NCBI RefSeq assembly: GCF_001697225.1
Contig: NZ_CP014671.1
Coordinates: 496,001 to 560,000 of the forward strand
Source: Immundisolibacter cernigliae
Lineage (GTDB): Bacteria > Pseudomonadota > Gammaproteobacteria > Immundisolibacterales > Immundisolibacteraceae
DNA length: 64,000 nucleotides
Direction: 5' to 3'
Positions 1 through 10,104 of this stretch are shown here, in pieces; within the stretch, counting starts at the first letter, position 1; every line of letters begins with the position of its first letter. The notes beneath the pieces are model-generated. The model was given only the letters and a program-made list of their open reading frames with translations. It made no database searches and had not been told where the DNA came from. Position numbers and translations under genes: made by a program.

Positions 1-373
1 AGGCGGTCACCAGATCGACCGGGACCGGTTTGTCGTTGCCGGGATCGGCGGCCCTGAGCGCCGCGACGCGCACCTTGACTACATCCGTCAGCGCCGGGTT
101 GAGCGGCCCCTGGTTCGAGCCGCCGGATGCGGCGGCGTTGTAGGGCTGCGGGCCGGTGGCCGAGGGCCGGCCCCAGAAGTACTGCGCACCGGTGAAGGGC
201 TGGCCGATCAGCGCCGAGCCGACCGGCTTGCCGTTCACCGCCTGGATCGACCCATTGGCCGCATGCGCAAACAACAACTGGCCGACTCCGGTCACCGCGA
301 GCGGATAGGCGAGCCCAGTCAGCACGCTCAGCAGCGCGAACAGCGAGAGTGCGGGACGTAACAGGGATGTCAT
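1..373 (-). CDS. kdpC: K+-transporting ATPase subunit C (partial, C-terminus outside window)
   Basis: KdpC is the single-span periplasmic subunit that stabilises the KdpFABC potassium pump. Translation from the ATG at 373 gives an N-terminal hydrophobic segment (about residues 8-35), then the family signatures [18 protein letters not shown] and [12 protein letters not shown], and PVPVDLVTA at the window edge. About 124 codons are visible, so the last third or so is missing. It follows kdpB by 11 bases, as the last structural gene of the kdp operon. The sensor genes kdpDE are not seen and may lie beyond the left edge. Confidence 0.95.
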   Translation of the reverse strand, partial: MTSLLRPALSLFALLSVLTGLAYPLAVTGVGQLLFAHAANGSIQAVNGKPVGSALIGQPFTGAQYFWGRPSATGPQPYNAAASGGSNQGPLNPALTDVVKVRVAALRAADPGNDKPVPVDLVTA

Positions 374-384
374 GACGATGCTCC

Positions 385-2451
<2,067 letters not shown>

Positions 2452-2476
2452 GATGGTTGCCCCAGGGTGATCAATT

Positions 2477-4273
2477 TCAGTGGCCAGGCCACAGCATCAA
2501 ATGCTCGACCACCGGCCCCAGCGCCAGCGCCGGCACATAGGTCAGCGCGCCGACCAGCAGCACGATGCCGACCAGCAGTCCCACGAACAGCGGGCCATGG
2601 GTCGGCAGCGTGCCCGGCCCCTGCGCCAGACGCTTCTTGGCCGCCAGCGAGCCGGCTATCGCCAGCACCGGCACGATCACGGCAAAGCGCCCGAACCACA
2701 TCGCGACGCCCAGCCAGCCGTTGAAGAACGGCGTGTTGGCGCCAAGACCCGCGAAGGCGCTGCCGTTGTTGTTGGCGGCGGACGAGAAGGCGTAGAGGAT
2801 TTCAGAGAAACCATGGGCGCCGGGATTGAAGATCCCAGCCCTGCCGGCGTCCGTGACCACAGCAAGCGCGGTGCCGAGCAGCACCAGCGCCGGGGTCATC
2901 AGGATCGCGATCGCCACCATCTTCATGTCGAAGGCCTCGATCTTCTTGCCGAGGTATTCGGGCGTGCGGCCGATCATCAGCCCGGCGATGAACACCGCCA
3001 TCATGGCAAACACCAGCATGCCGTACAGGCCCGAACCGACGCCGCCGAACACGACCTCGCCGAGCTGCATCAGCACCATCGGCACCAGGCCACCGAGCGG
3101 CGTGAAGGAGTCGTGCATGGCGTTGACCGAGCCGTTCGAGGCCGAGGTGGTCGCGGCCGCCCACAGTGCCGAGGCGCCGATGCCGTGGCGGGTCTCCTTG
3201 CCCTCCATGTTGCCGCCCGATTGCAGCGCGCTCACCGTCTGATCGGCGCCGAGCTGGGCGAGCAGCGGATTGCCCTGCTGCTCGAAACTCATGACCGCGA
3301 TGGCAGCGCCGACGAAGATCACCGTCATCGCCGCCAGCACCGCCCAGCCTTGGCGCGTGTCGCCCACGGCCCTGCCGAAGGTGTAGCAGAGCGCGGCAGG
3401 AATCAGCAGCAGCGCCAGCGTCTGAAGAAAATTGGACAGCGGCGTCGGGTTCTCATAGGGATGCGCGGAGTTGACGTTGAAGAAGCCGCCGCCGTTGGTG
3501 CCCAACTGCTTGATGGCGATCTGCGAGGCGGCCGGCCCCATCGGCAAGGTCTGGGTGCTCGCGGCGACGGTCTCGGTGACGGCATTACCCGCGGCATCCG
3601 TCACCGGCTGCGCGGCCGTGTCGAGCTTCGGCGCCTCGTAGCTCACCGGTTCGAGCGTGGTGACTTCCTGGTACGCAGAGAAGTTCTGGACGACGCCCTG
3701 GCTGACCAGTACCAGCGCAAAGACGAACGACAAGGGCAGCAACAGATAGATCGTGACGCGGTACAGATCGGCCCAGAAATTGCCGATGGTCTGCGCCGAA
3801 TGACGCGCGAAGCCGCGAATCAGGGCGAACAGCACCGCGATGCCGGCCGCGGCCGAGACGAAGTTCTGCACCCCGAGCCCGAGCATCTGCGAGAGGTAGC
3901 TCATGGTCGCCTCGCCGCCGTAGCCCTGCCAGTTGGTGTTGGTGACGAAGCTGATGGCGGTGTTGAAGCTCGAATCCGGCGTGACGTTCGCCATCCGCTG
4001 CGGATTGAGCGGCAGCCATAGCTGCAGGCGCTGCAGCGCGTACACCACGAAGAATCCGACCAGGCTGAACAGCAACACCGCCAAGGCGTACTGGAGCCAG
4101 CCCATTTCCTCACGACCGATGCCGCACCAGCGAAACACGCCGGCCTCGAGCCGCGCCAGCGGCCGCCAGCGCGGTGCTTCCATCAGTTTCGCCATGTACA
4201 GGCCAAGCGGCCTCACCGTCGCCAGCAGTACCGTCAGATAAACCGCGAGCAGCACCCAGGATTGCGAGGTCAT
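2477..4273 (-). CDS. kdpA: K+-transporting ATPase subunit A
   Basis: KdpA is the K+-binding, channel-like membrane subunit of the Kdp pump. The product is 598 residues with about ten hydrophobic spans. The four pore-loop signatures are all visible: [38 protein letters not shown] and [12 protein letters not shown]. The frame stays open upstream, but the ATG at 4273 is chosen because it gives the family N-terminus and overlaps the kdpF stop by one base (TGATG), which suggests translational coupling. Confidence 0.97.
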   Translation of the reverse strand: MTSQSWVLLAVYLTVLLATVRPLGLYMAKLMEAPRWRPLARLEAGVFRWCGIGREEMGWLQYALAVLLFSLVGFFVVYALQRLQLWLPLNPQRMANVTPDSSFNTAISFVTNTNWQGYGGEATMSYLSQMLGLGVQNFVSAAAGIAVLFALIRGFARHSAQTIGNFWADLYRVTIYLLLPLSFVFALVLVSQGVVQNFSAYQEVTTLEPVSYEAPKLDTAAQPVTDAAGNAVTETVAASTQTLPMGPAASQIAIKQLGTNGGGFFNVNSAHPYENPTPLSNFLQTLALLLIPAALCYTFGRAVGDTRQGWAVLAAMTVIFVGAAIAVMSFEQQGNPLLAQLGADQTVSALQSGGNMEGKETRHGIGASALWAAATTSASNGSVNAMHDSFTPLGGLVPMVLMQLGEVVFGGVGSGLYGMLVFAMMAVFIAGLMIGRTPEYLGKKIEAFDMKMVAIAILMTPALVLLGTALAVVTDAGRAGIFNPGAHGFSEILYAFSSAANNNGSAFAGLGANTPFFNGWLGVAMWFGRFAVIVPVLAIAGSLAAKKRLAQGPGTLPTHGPLFVGLLVGIVLLVGALTYVPALALGPVVEHLMLWPGH

Positions 4274-4362
4274 CAGAACTCCTCCGCCCGGATCAGGGCG
4301 TAGACGAGATAACCGAGCAACGCCACCGCCAGCGCGCCGCCGATCAGATAGACCACACTCAT
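4273..4362 (-). CDS. kdpF: KdpF small membrane subunit
   Basis: This 29-residue peptide, reading [17 protein letters not shown] then [12 protein letters not shown], is a single hydrophobic span with a short charged tail. That is the form of KdpF, the lipid-like stabilising subunit of the Kdp complex. Its stop codon shares one base with the kdpA start, and its start overlaps the stop of the preceding small ORF in an ATGA arrangement. Size, sequence and position directly before kdpA make the call secure despite the short length. Confidence 0.9.
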   Translation of the reverse strand: MSVVYLIGGALAVALLGYLVYALIRAEEF

Positions 4363-4454
4363 GGCGCCGCTCCCGGCAGGCGACCGCAGCCGACCGCCAG
4401 ACCCGCCACGAGACCGAACAAGACCAACAGGACAAGCAACCAGACCGGGTCCAT
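4359..4454 (-). CDS. Small hydrophobic peptide leading the kdp operon
   Basis: This 31-residue ORF begins [20 protein letters not shown] and ends in a short polar tail containing CGRL. It is one predicted membrane span and overlaps kdpF by four bases (ATGA), so it is probably translated with the kdp genes. Short ORFs with a single span and a C-terminal Cys/Arg patch occur ahead of kdpF in other proteobacteria; I recall these as unnamed Kdp-associated peptides, but its role is unknown. It is easily missed by gene callers. Confidence 0.6.
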   Translation of the reverse strand: MDPVWLLVLLVLFGLVAGLAVGCGRLPGAAP

Positions 4455-4611
4455 CGCACCGCTCCGAGGGCATAACGAACAGCCGGCACGATACGCCGGC
4501 GCCCACAAACGGGCCGACAAAAGACGCGATGGTGGCGTTAACAAGCCGTAAACATGATTCGGATCAGGCCCGCAAGGGAGCGCTGGATTTCAGGAATGCA
4601 GGCTGCCGACG

Positions 4612-4628
4612 GCCGGGCTGCGCCCGGC
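4612..4628 (-). terminator. Hairpin just after ureA
   Basis: A perfect 7-bp stem (GCCGGGC/GCCCGGC) with a 3-base loop lies 7 bases beyond the ureA stop. There is no clear U tract, so it may be a weak or factor-assisted terminator separating the guanidine/urease operon from kdp. The remaining bases from 4455 to 4611 hold no gene that I can see and presumably carry the kdp promoter. Confidence 0.4.
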
Positions 4629-4634
4629 TGCGCT

Positions 4635-4937
4635 TCAGACGATGGGTTCGTGCACGGTGACCAGCTTGGTGCCGTCCGGAAAGGTGGCTTCCACCTGAAC
4701 GTCAGGGATCATCTCCGGCACGCCTTCCATGACGTCGTCGCGCGTCAGCAGGGTGCGGCCGTAATCCATCATCTCGGCCACCGTGCGGCCGTCGCGGGCG
4801 CCTTCCAGAATCGCCGCGCTGATGAACGCCACGGCCTCCGGGTAGTTGAGCTTCACGCCGCGCGCCTTGCGCCGTTCGGCCAGCAGCGCGGCGGTGAACA
4901 GCAGCAGCTTGTCCTTCTCGCGGGGGGTCAGTTCCAT
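4635..4937 (-). CDS. ureA: Urease subunit gamma
   Basis: UreA is the gamma structural subunit of nickel urease, which hydrolyses urea to ammonia and carbamate. The product is exactly 100 residues, the usual length. It opens [20 protein letters not shown] and contains the family stretch [20 protein letters not shown] and the C-terminal [14 protein letters not shown]. It lies 19 bases downstream of ureD. Normally ureB and ureC follow; here the next gene is the start of the kdp operon, so the catalytic subunit must be encoded elsewhere or be absent. Confidence 0.97.
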   Translation of the reverse strand: MELTPREKDKLLLFTAALLAERRKARGVKLNYPEAVAFISAAILEGARDGRTVAEMMDYGRTLLTRDDVMEGVPEMIPDVQVEATFPDGTKLVTVHEPIV

Positions 4938-4956
4938 GCGGTCTCCCTTCTGAAAA

Positions 4957-5808
4957 TCAGGTGGCCCAGATGCGCGGCGCCAGCGCGGGCCGACCAAACA
5001 GAGCCGGGCGCAGCACCGCCCACGCATCGGCAAGCGCGCGCTGCACAGTTTCGGCCTGAAACCCAAGCACGCGCAGTGCCAGCACGCCGTCCACGGTGCT
5101 GGCGCCAGCCAGCACGCCGGGATGCGCTTCCATGGCCGCCCGCACGGCGCCGAGGATTTCCTCCGCCGCCACCGGCGCGGCCAGCAAGGTGCCGCTGACG
5201 CAGTGGCCGCGCAGGCCGAACGACGCGTCCAGCAGTGCCGTGCCGTCGTAACGGGCGCGCTCCAGCCACAGCGGCGCGCCGTCCTGCCACAGCTCGAGCG
5301 CCATGCCGAGCCGGCCGGCGTAGCGCTCGCCGCTGTCCGGCCGGCCCAGGCACAGAATTTCCCAGCCGATGAAGCGGCCGCCGGGCGCAAGGTCCACCCG
5401 CGTGGCCACGCGCGCGTGCACACCGGCAAAGGCGATGGTCGGCTGCGGCAGCCATTCGAGCTGCGCGCCCATATCCACGCGCAGCGTCTGGGTGAGCTGC
5501 GCGCACGGGCCAGCGCTGCGGTACAGCCTGTTCGCCGCCGGCGTGGTGATCAGCACACGGCTGTCCAGCCCGGCGTGAATCGCCACGTCCAGCACGTCGC
5601 CGCCGACCACCCCGCCCGGCGGGTGCAGCAGATAGACGTGACAGGCGCCAGCCGGCCCTTCCGGGTGAAAGGGCCGTTGCACGGTCAGCGGCCCGCTGTG
5701 CTCGCGCCGGGCGAGCACGGTGCGCCCGCCCTGTTGTGCGAAGCTCAGGCTGAGGTGTGCCCGCCAGCCGCCGGTGATCTCAGCGTCGGCGCGAACGCGC
5801 ACGAGCAC
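4957..5808 (-). CDS. ureD: Urease accessory protein UreD
   Basis: UreD is the scaffold of the UreD-UreF-UreG complex that delivers nickel to apo-urease. From the GTG at 5808 the product is 283 residues, typical length. Conserved features visible are [33 protein letters not shown], a WLPQ..I.F.G segment, LCLGRP and the terminal RIW. The frame is open farther upstream but matches no UreD there, so a GTG start near ADAEITGGW is preferred; a second GTG at 5802 is equally possible. It overlaps the preceding small ORF by 29 bases. Confidence 0.93.
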   Translation of the reverse strand: MLVRVRADAEITGGWRAHLSLSFAQQGGRTVLARREHSGPLTVQRPFHPEGPAGACHVYLLHPPGGVVGGDVLDVAIHAGLDSRVLITTPAANRLYRSAGPCAQLTQTLRVDMGAQLEWLPQPTIAFAGVHARVATRVDLAPGGRFIGWEILCLGRPDSGERYAGRLGMALELWQDGAPLWLERARYDGTALLDASFGLRGHCVSGTLLAAPVAAEEILGAVRAAMEAHPGVLAGASTVDGVLALRVLGFQAETVQRALADAWAVLRPALFGRPALAPRIWAT

Positions 5809-5986
5809 GCTGCGCGCCCAACAGACCCAGGCCACCGACGCCCAGCGCCAACAGCAGCAGTGCAGTCCACGGGTGGTGCAGCAGCAGATCCGGCAGTCCG
5901 GCAAGCGGCGCGTGGCCGGAATGGGCAAGCGCGACACCGGGCAGCGCAAGCATGGCCAGAAAAAGGGCTTTTGATGAGTGTTTCAT
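5780..5986 (-). CDS. Small exported or membrane peptide between gdmH and ureD
   Basis: This 68-residue protein has a clear signal peptide (MKHSSKALFLAMLALPGVALA), a His-containing motif HSGHAPLAG directly after the likely cleavage site, one strong hydrophobic segment (about residues 38-60) and an Arg-rich C-terminus. The HSGH start followed by a hydrophobic span recalls the N-terminus of HupE/UreJ nickel permeases, but it has only one or two spans where those proteins have six or more. It sits between the guanidinase gene and ureD and overlaps ureD. A role in metal handling is inference only. Confidence 0.65.
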   Translation of the reverse strand: MKHSSKALFLAMLALPGVALAHSGHAPLAGLPDLLLHHPWTALLLLALGVGGLGLLGAQRARARSRRR

Positions 5987-6017
5987 TGGGGTTTCCTTGA
6001 TGTTGGTTGCAAGTCAT

Positions 6018-7184
6018 TCAGCCGCGGATCATGTGTTTGTGCGAGCCCATCTTGCCGTGCGCCACCAGCGTGCCGAGCACGTCCACGCAGGCCCGCACGC
6101 CCAGCAGCGCGGTGATGTCGGACGTGTCGTACGGCGGGGAGACTTCAACCACCTCCATGCCGCACAGGCCTTCCTTGGCCACCGTGCCGATCAGGTACAG
6201 GATCTCGCGCGGCAGAAAGCCGCCCGGCTCCGGCCAGCCAGTGCCCGGCACGAAGCCGCAGTCCACCGAGTCGATGTCGAAGGACAGGTACACCGCGTCG
6301 GTGCCGTCCCAGGCTTTTTCGAGCGCGATTTCGGCCACCTTTTCCAGGCCCAGTTCCACCACGTCGTTCATGGTGATGATGGTGGTGTCGCGCTTGCGGG
6401 CTTCGGCGATGGCCTCGCGCGGCACCTGCCAGCCGCCGATACCGATCTGCACCAGGTTCTTCGCCGGCACGTTGGGCAGATTTGTCGCGTGGAACCATGG
6501 CGTGGTGTGCATGCGCTCGTCGAGGTCCTTTTCCTGGATGTCCGCATGCCGGTCGAAGTGGATGATGCCGATTTTCTTGTCCGTCTCGCGGGCGATGCCG
6601 CGCACGGTGGCAAAGCCGATGGAGTGATCGCCACCCAGGATCACCGGGAAGGCGCCGGAGCGAAACACGTGCCCGACGGCGTTGCTGATCTGGTCGAAGG
6701 TCTTTTCGATGTTGGCCGGGATGGTGAACACGTCGCCGGCGTCGCACAGCGTCATCTGCTCGCGCAGATCCACGCCGATCTCGTAGTTGTACGGCGTGTA
6801 CAGCGCAGAAATGCGGCGCATGCCCTGCGGTCCGAAGCGCGTGCCGGGCCGGTAGGTGGTGCCGCCGTCGAAGGGCACGCCCAGCACACAGGCGTCGTAG
6901 TTGCCGATCAGGTTGGCGTCCTCGCAGTACGGCGCCTTCATGAAGGTGTTGATGCCGGCAAAGTGCGGCAGCTCGCCGCGCGAGAAGGTGGGGATGGTCT
7001 TGTCGTCCAGGCTGTCCGCACCCGGTAGGCCCAGCTTCAGGCCGCGCGCCTGCTCGGCGTGCCAGCGGTCGAGCGGAATCAGCTTTTCCTTGCCCAGCAT
7101 GGCCCAGGAATGCAGGCTGCTCTTGTCGAAACTGGGGTGGTGCTGGCGCACCGCCGGGCCGGTGGGCGAACGCAATCGGGACAT
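6018..7184 (-). CDS. gdmH: Ureohydrolase-family guanidine hydrolase (guanidinase, GdmH type)
   Basis: This 388-residue arginase-superfamily enzyme is called as the nickel-dependent guanidinase that converts guanidine to urea and ammonia. Metal-binding motifs are GGDHS (184-188, His187), FDRHADIQ (Asp211, His213, Asp215) and SFDIDSVD (Asp303, Asp305). Arginases and agmatinases usually have DAHxD where this has DRHAD, followed by the motif ERMHTTPWFHATN; I recall that combination from GdmH proteins. A long N-terminal arm of about 95 residues precedes the core. Position after a guanidine-I riboswitch and importer, and before urease genes, fits exactly. Agmatinase-like activity cannot be excluded from sequence alone. 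Confidence 0.88.
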   Translation of the reverse strand: MSRLRSPTGPAVRQHHPSFDKSSLHSWAMLGKEKLIPLDRWHAEQARGLKLGLPGADSLDDKTIPTFSRGELPHFAGINTFMKAPYCEDANLIGNYDACVLGVPFDGGTTYRPGTRFGPQGMRRISALYTPYNYEIGVDLREQMTLCDAGDVFTIPANIEKTFDQISNAVGHVFRSGAFPVILGGDHSIGFATVRGIARETDKKIGIIHFDRHADIQEKDLDERMHTTPWFHATNLPNVPAKNLVQIGIGGWQVPREAIAEARKRDTTIITMNDVVELGLEKVAEIALEKAWDGTDAVYLSFDIDSVDCGFVPGTGWPEPGGFLPREILYLIGTVAKEGLCGMEVVEVSPPYDTSDITALLGVRACVDVLGTLVAHGKMGSHKHMIRG

Positions 7185-7226
7185 GGCAATAGCTCCTGTC
7201 TGGCTTCAGGGGTGGTGGGGAAACTG

Positions 7227-8024
7227 TTAAGCAGATGCCGGCGCGCGGCGTGGCCGCATGGCGCTGGCCAGCGCGGCCGCCAGTTCCGGCGACGCGCGGG
7301 CCTCTGGACTGCGCAGCGGCAGGTCGTAGGTGATGGTGGCGCCGTAGGCGCTCGGGTCCTGCGGGTCCCAGCGCGGCTTGTCGAACACCAGCAGGCGCGT
7401 GCCGAGCGCAAAGCCCTCGTGCAGGTCGTGCGTGACCATGAATACGGTAAGACCCAGCCGCTGCCACAGCGCCGTGAGCAGCGCATGCATGTCCTTGCGG
7501 GTGCCCGGATCGAGCGCGCCGAAGGGCTCGTCCAGCAGCAGGATGGCCGGCTCCATCACCAGTGCCTGGGCGATCGCCAGGCGCTGGCGCATGCCGCCGG
7601 ACAGCGCCGCCGGGTATTTGGCCTCGTCGTCGGCCAGGCCCACGGCTTCCAGCATGGCGCGGGCGCGGGACAGGGCAACGCGCCGGGCACGGCCGAAGAT
7701 GTGACCGGTGAAGCGGGCCCGGTCCAGTTCCAGCCCCAGCAGCACGTTGCCCAGCACGGTCAGGTGCGGATAGACCGAGTAGCGCTGGAACACCACGCCG
7801 CGTTCGCGGCCCGGCTCGGCGGCGAGCGGCTTGCCTTCCAGCAGAATCTGCCCGCGCGTGGGTTTGAGCTCCCCCAGCAGGAGGCGCAGAAAGCTGGTCT
7901 TGCCGCAGCCCGACGCGCCGACGATGGTGACCAGCTCGCCGGCCGGCACATGCAGCTCGACCCGCTCCAGCACCGGCGTGGCGCCGTAGCGCAGCCACAG
8001 GCCGTTGACGTCCAGGCCGCTCAT
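7227..8024 (-). CDS. Guanidine/urea-type ABC transporter, ATP-binding protein
   Basis: This is a NitT/TauT-class ABC ATPase of 265 residues, the cytoplasmic motor of the importer encoded with it. Walker A is GASGCGKT (residues 36-43), the signature is LSGGMRQRLA (141-150), Walker B is LLLDEP (162-167) and the switch histidine is in VTHDLHEGF. The ATG at 8024 overlaps the permease stop by four bases, so I reject the longer in-frame extension into the permease gene. The substrate is inferred from the riboswitch and the downstream guanidinase. Confidence 0.9.
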   Translation of the reverse strand: MSGLDVNGLWLRYGATPVLERVELHVPAGELVTIVGASGCGKTSFLRLLLGELKPTRGQILLEGKPLAAEPGRERGVVFQRYSVYPHLTVLGNVLLGLELDRARFTGHIFGRARRVALSRARAMLEAVGLADDEAKYPAALSGGMRQRLAIAQALVMEPAILLLDEPFGALDPGTRKDMHALLTALWQRLGLTVFMVTHDLHEGFALGTRLLVFDKPRWDPQDPSAYGATITYDLPLRSPEARASPELAAALASAMRPRRAPASA

Positions 8025-8839
8025 GCGCTGTGGTCCTCGACCCAGGGGAACCAGCGGCGGGCGAGCGCCGCCAGCGTGCGGTCCATCGCATAGGCCAGCA
8101 GCGTGATCCACGCCACGTACGGCAGGATCACGTCCATGGCCATGTACCGCCGCACCAGGAATATCCGGTAGCCCAGCCCATCGGTGGCAGCGATGGCCTC
8201 GGCCGCGATCAAAAACAGCCAGGCCGGCCCCAATGTCAGGCGCAGGCCGTGAACGAGCGCCGGCAGGGTTTGCGGAATCACCACCCGCAGAGCGATCTGC
8301 CAGGTGTTGGCACCCAGCGTCTGCGCCTTGATCAGCTGTTCGCGCGGAATCTCGGCCGCCCGCTGGGCCAGATCGCGCATCAGGAACGGCGCCACGCCAA
8401 AGCCGATCAGCACGATCTTGGACAGCTCGCCCAGCCCCAGCACGATGAACAGGATCGGCAGCAGCGCCAGCGGCGGGATCATCGACAGCACCGCCACCAG
8501 CGGCGCCAGTGTGGCGCGCACCAGCGGCACCAGGCCCATCGCCACGCCCACCGCAAAGCCCAGCACGGCGCTCACGCCCACGCCCCAGGCCAGGCGCTGC
8601 AGGCTGGCGGCGGTGTCCGTCCACAGCAGCACGTCGCCGGAGCGCGCATCCGGCTGCGTGGCCAGGCGCAGCGTGGTGTCGACCAGCGTGGCCAGCGACG
8701 GCAGCAGCTTGTCGTTGGGGTTCGCCGCCAGGCGCGCGTCGGAGCCGATCAGGTAGGCCACCGCCAGCAGCGCCAGCGGCAGCACCCCCAATACCAGCGC
8801 GCCGGCGCGGCCGGGGCGGCGATTGAGCAGGCGGGTCAT
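8021..8839 (-). CDS. Guanidine/urea-type ABC transporter, permease
   Basis: The 272-residue protein is a binding-protein-dependent permease of the SsuC/TauC type with about six hydrophobic spans. The cytoplasmic coupling (EAA-like) loop is seen around AAEIPREQLIKAQTLGA. It starts 23 bases after the binding-protein gene and overlaps the ATPase gene by four bases, so the three form one importer. Substrate assignment to guanidine is by context. Confidence 0.9.
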   Translation of the reverse strand: MTRLLNRRPGRAGALVLGVLPLALLAVAYLIGSDARLAANPNDKLLPSLATLVDTTLRLATQPDARSGDVLLWTDTAASLQRLAWGVGVSAVLGFAVGVAMGLVPLVRATLAPLVAVLSMIPPLALLPILFIVLGLGELSKIVLIGFGVAPFLMRDLAQRAAEIPREQLIKAQTLGANTWQIALRVVIPQTLPALVHGLRLTLGPAWLFLIAAEAIAATDGLGYRIFLVRRYMAMDVILPYVAWITLLAYAMDRTLAALARRWFPWVEDHSA

Positions 8840-8862
8840 GGCCCTGACTGCCGCGCGCCGTG

Positions 8863-9924
8863 TTACAGCGCGCCGTCGGCCGCCATCTTCATGTAGCTAT
8901 CGTCAAAACGCAGCTTCACGTTGCCGGCATCGCCCAGTGTTTTGCCGCCCGGAAAGGCAATGCCCACCGCATCGGCGCTCCTGGCGCCCTCGCCCAGCAG
9001 CCCGTGGGCGAACGAGAACGTGCGCACGTAATCCATGGTGCGCAGCAGGGCCGGATCGCGGCTGAAGGCCACCGCCTCGGGCGGCGTGTAGAACATCTGC
9101 GTGGTGGCGAGCTGGCTTTCGAAGCCGGCCAGGTCGGTTCCGGAAGCCTTCGCCATGGCCTCGCGCGCGGCCTTGCCGGCGGCGTCCTGTGCGGCCATCA
9201 GCGCCAGGGTTTCGTACCAGGCGCCGGTCAGCGCCTTGCCCAGCGCCGGGTTGGCCGCGAGCGTGGCGGAGTTGACCACCAGCAGGTCGATGATCTCGCC
9301 GGGAATGTCGGCCGAATCGAAAACCAGCGACGCGCCGGGCAGCGCCTTGACCTCGGCCAGCTGCGGGTTCCAGGTGACGATGGCATCCACCTCCGGCGCC
9401 GCCGCGGCGGCCACGATGTCGGCATCGCCGGTGTTGACCACGGTGATGTCGCGCTCGGACAGACCCACGCTTTCCAGGCCGCGCGCCAGCAGGTAGTGCG
9501 AAACCGACAGCTCGACCAGGTTCACCTTGCGGCCCTTGATGGCCTTCAGGTCCGTGGCGCCCTTGAGCACCACGCCGTCGTTGCCGTTCGAGAAATCGCC
9601 CACGATCAGCGCCGTGGAGTCCACCCCGCCGGCCGCCGGGATGGTCAGCGCGTCCATGTTGGTCATCACGCAGCCGTCGAAGGCGCCGGCGGTGTACTGG
9701 TTGATGGACTCGACGTAATCGTTGATCTGCACCACGTCGATGCCGATGCCGTACTTGTCGGCCCACTTCTTGACGATGCCGGCGTCGGCCGCGTGGCCCC
9801 AGGGCATCCAGCCGACATAGATGGACCAGGCGATGCGGAAGTCTTTCTTCGGTTCGGCCTGCACTGGACCGACCAGACCGACGGTCAGCAAGGCGGCAAG
9901 CAGCAGGGTGGTCAAGCGGTTCAT
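8863..9924 (-). CDS. ABC transporter substrate-binding protein (guanidine or urea-type)
   Basis: This 353-residue periplasmic binding protein has a signal peptide (about residues 1-23, ending GPVQA) and a NitT/TauT-type fold. Features include SIYVGWMPWGHA, INQYTAGAFDGCVMTNMDAL and a repeated TIPAAGG/VVLKGATDL core. It resembles the binding proteins found in urea-carboxylase and guanidine-carboxylase regions under ykkC riboswitches. The ATG at 9924 follows a GGGAGCG ribosome site. It is the first gene after the riboswitch. Guanidine as ligand is strongly suggested by context but not shown. Confidence 0.9.
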   Translation of the reverse strand: MNRLTTLLLAALLTVGLVGPVQAEPKKDFRIAWSIYVGWMPWGHAADAGIVKKWADKYGIGIDVVQINDYVESINQYTAGAFDGCVMTNMDALTIPAAGGVDSTALIVGDFSNGNDGVVLKGATDLKAIKGRKVNLVELSVSHYLLARGLESVGLSERDITVVNTGDADIVAAAAAPEVDAIVTWNPQLAEVKALPGASLVFDSADIPGEIIDLLVVNSATLAANPALGKALTGAWYETLALMAAQDAAGKAAREAMAKASGTDLAGFESQLATTQMFYTPPEAVAFSRDPALLRTMDYVRTFSFAHGLLGEGARSADAVGIAFPGGKTLGDAGNVKLRFDDSYMKMAADGAL

Positions 9925-9946
9925 GGTGCGCTCCCTGTGGTGGAAG

Positions 9947-9961
9947 CGCCGGGGGCCGGCG
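9947..9961 (-). promoter_or_regulatory. Hairpin between guanidine aptamer and first start codon
   Basis: A perfect 6-bp stem (CGCCGG/CCGGCG) with a 3-base loop lies between the riboswitch aptamer and the binding-protein start codon. It could belong to the expression platform, but there is no strong U tract and the mechanism (termination or ribosome-site masking) cannot be decided by eye. Confidence 0.35.
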
Positions 9962-9999
9962 AGCGAAATGCCAGGCGCCGTGGACCCCAGCGCAGCTAA

Positions 10000-10100
10000 C
10001 ATCTCCCGGGCTTTTGTCCCGCCGTGTACCCGGTCCTGTGGGGGCCGGGCTGCCTCTCTCGGACCAGCACCCGGCCGCAGCCGAATCGGAACCCTAGACG
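10000..10100 (-). ncRNA. Guanidine-I riboswitch (ykkC class)
   Basis: On the minus strand all conserved blocks of the guanidine-I aptamer appear in order: CTAGGGTTCCG (10097-10087), CTGGTCCGAGAG, a GGCCGGG/CCCGGCC stem, ACGGCGGGAC and GGGACAAAAGCCCGGGAGA (10020-10002). The aptamer ends about 75 bases before the binding-protein start. Guanidine binding to this class normally turns on detoxification or degradation genes, here a guanidine importer and hydrolase. The GGGACAAAAGCCC stem-loop and the downstream genes favour guanidine over the ppGpp or PRPP variants of the ykkC fold. Confidence 0.95.
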
Positions 10101-10104
10101 CACC

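Noticed and set aside
5809-5949. Longer ureD N-terminus from 5949
   Set aside because: This region codes the small exported peptide in another frame and has no UreD similarity.
10024-10104. ATG start of the M16-like gene at 10024
   Set aside because: That stretch is the complement of the riboswitch aptamer; GTG at 10105 is more plausible.
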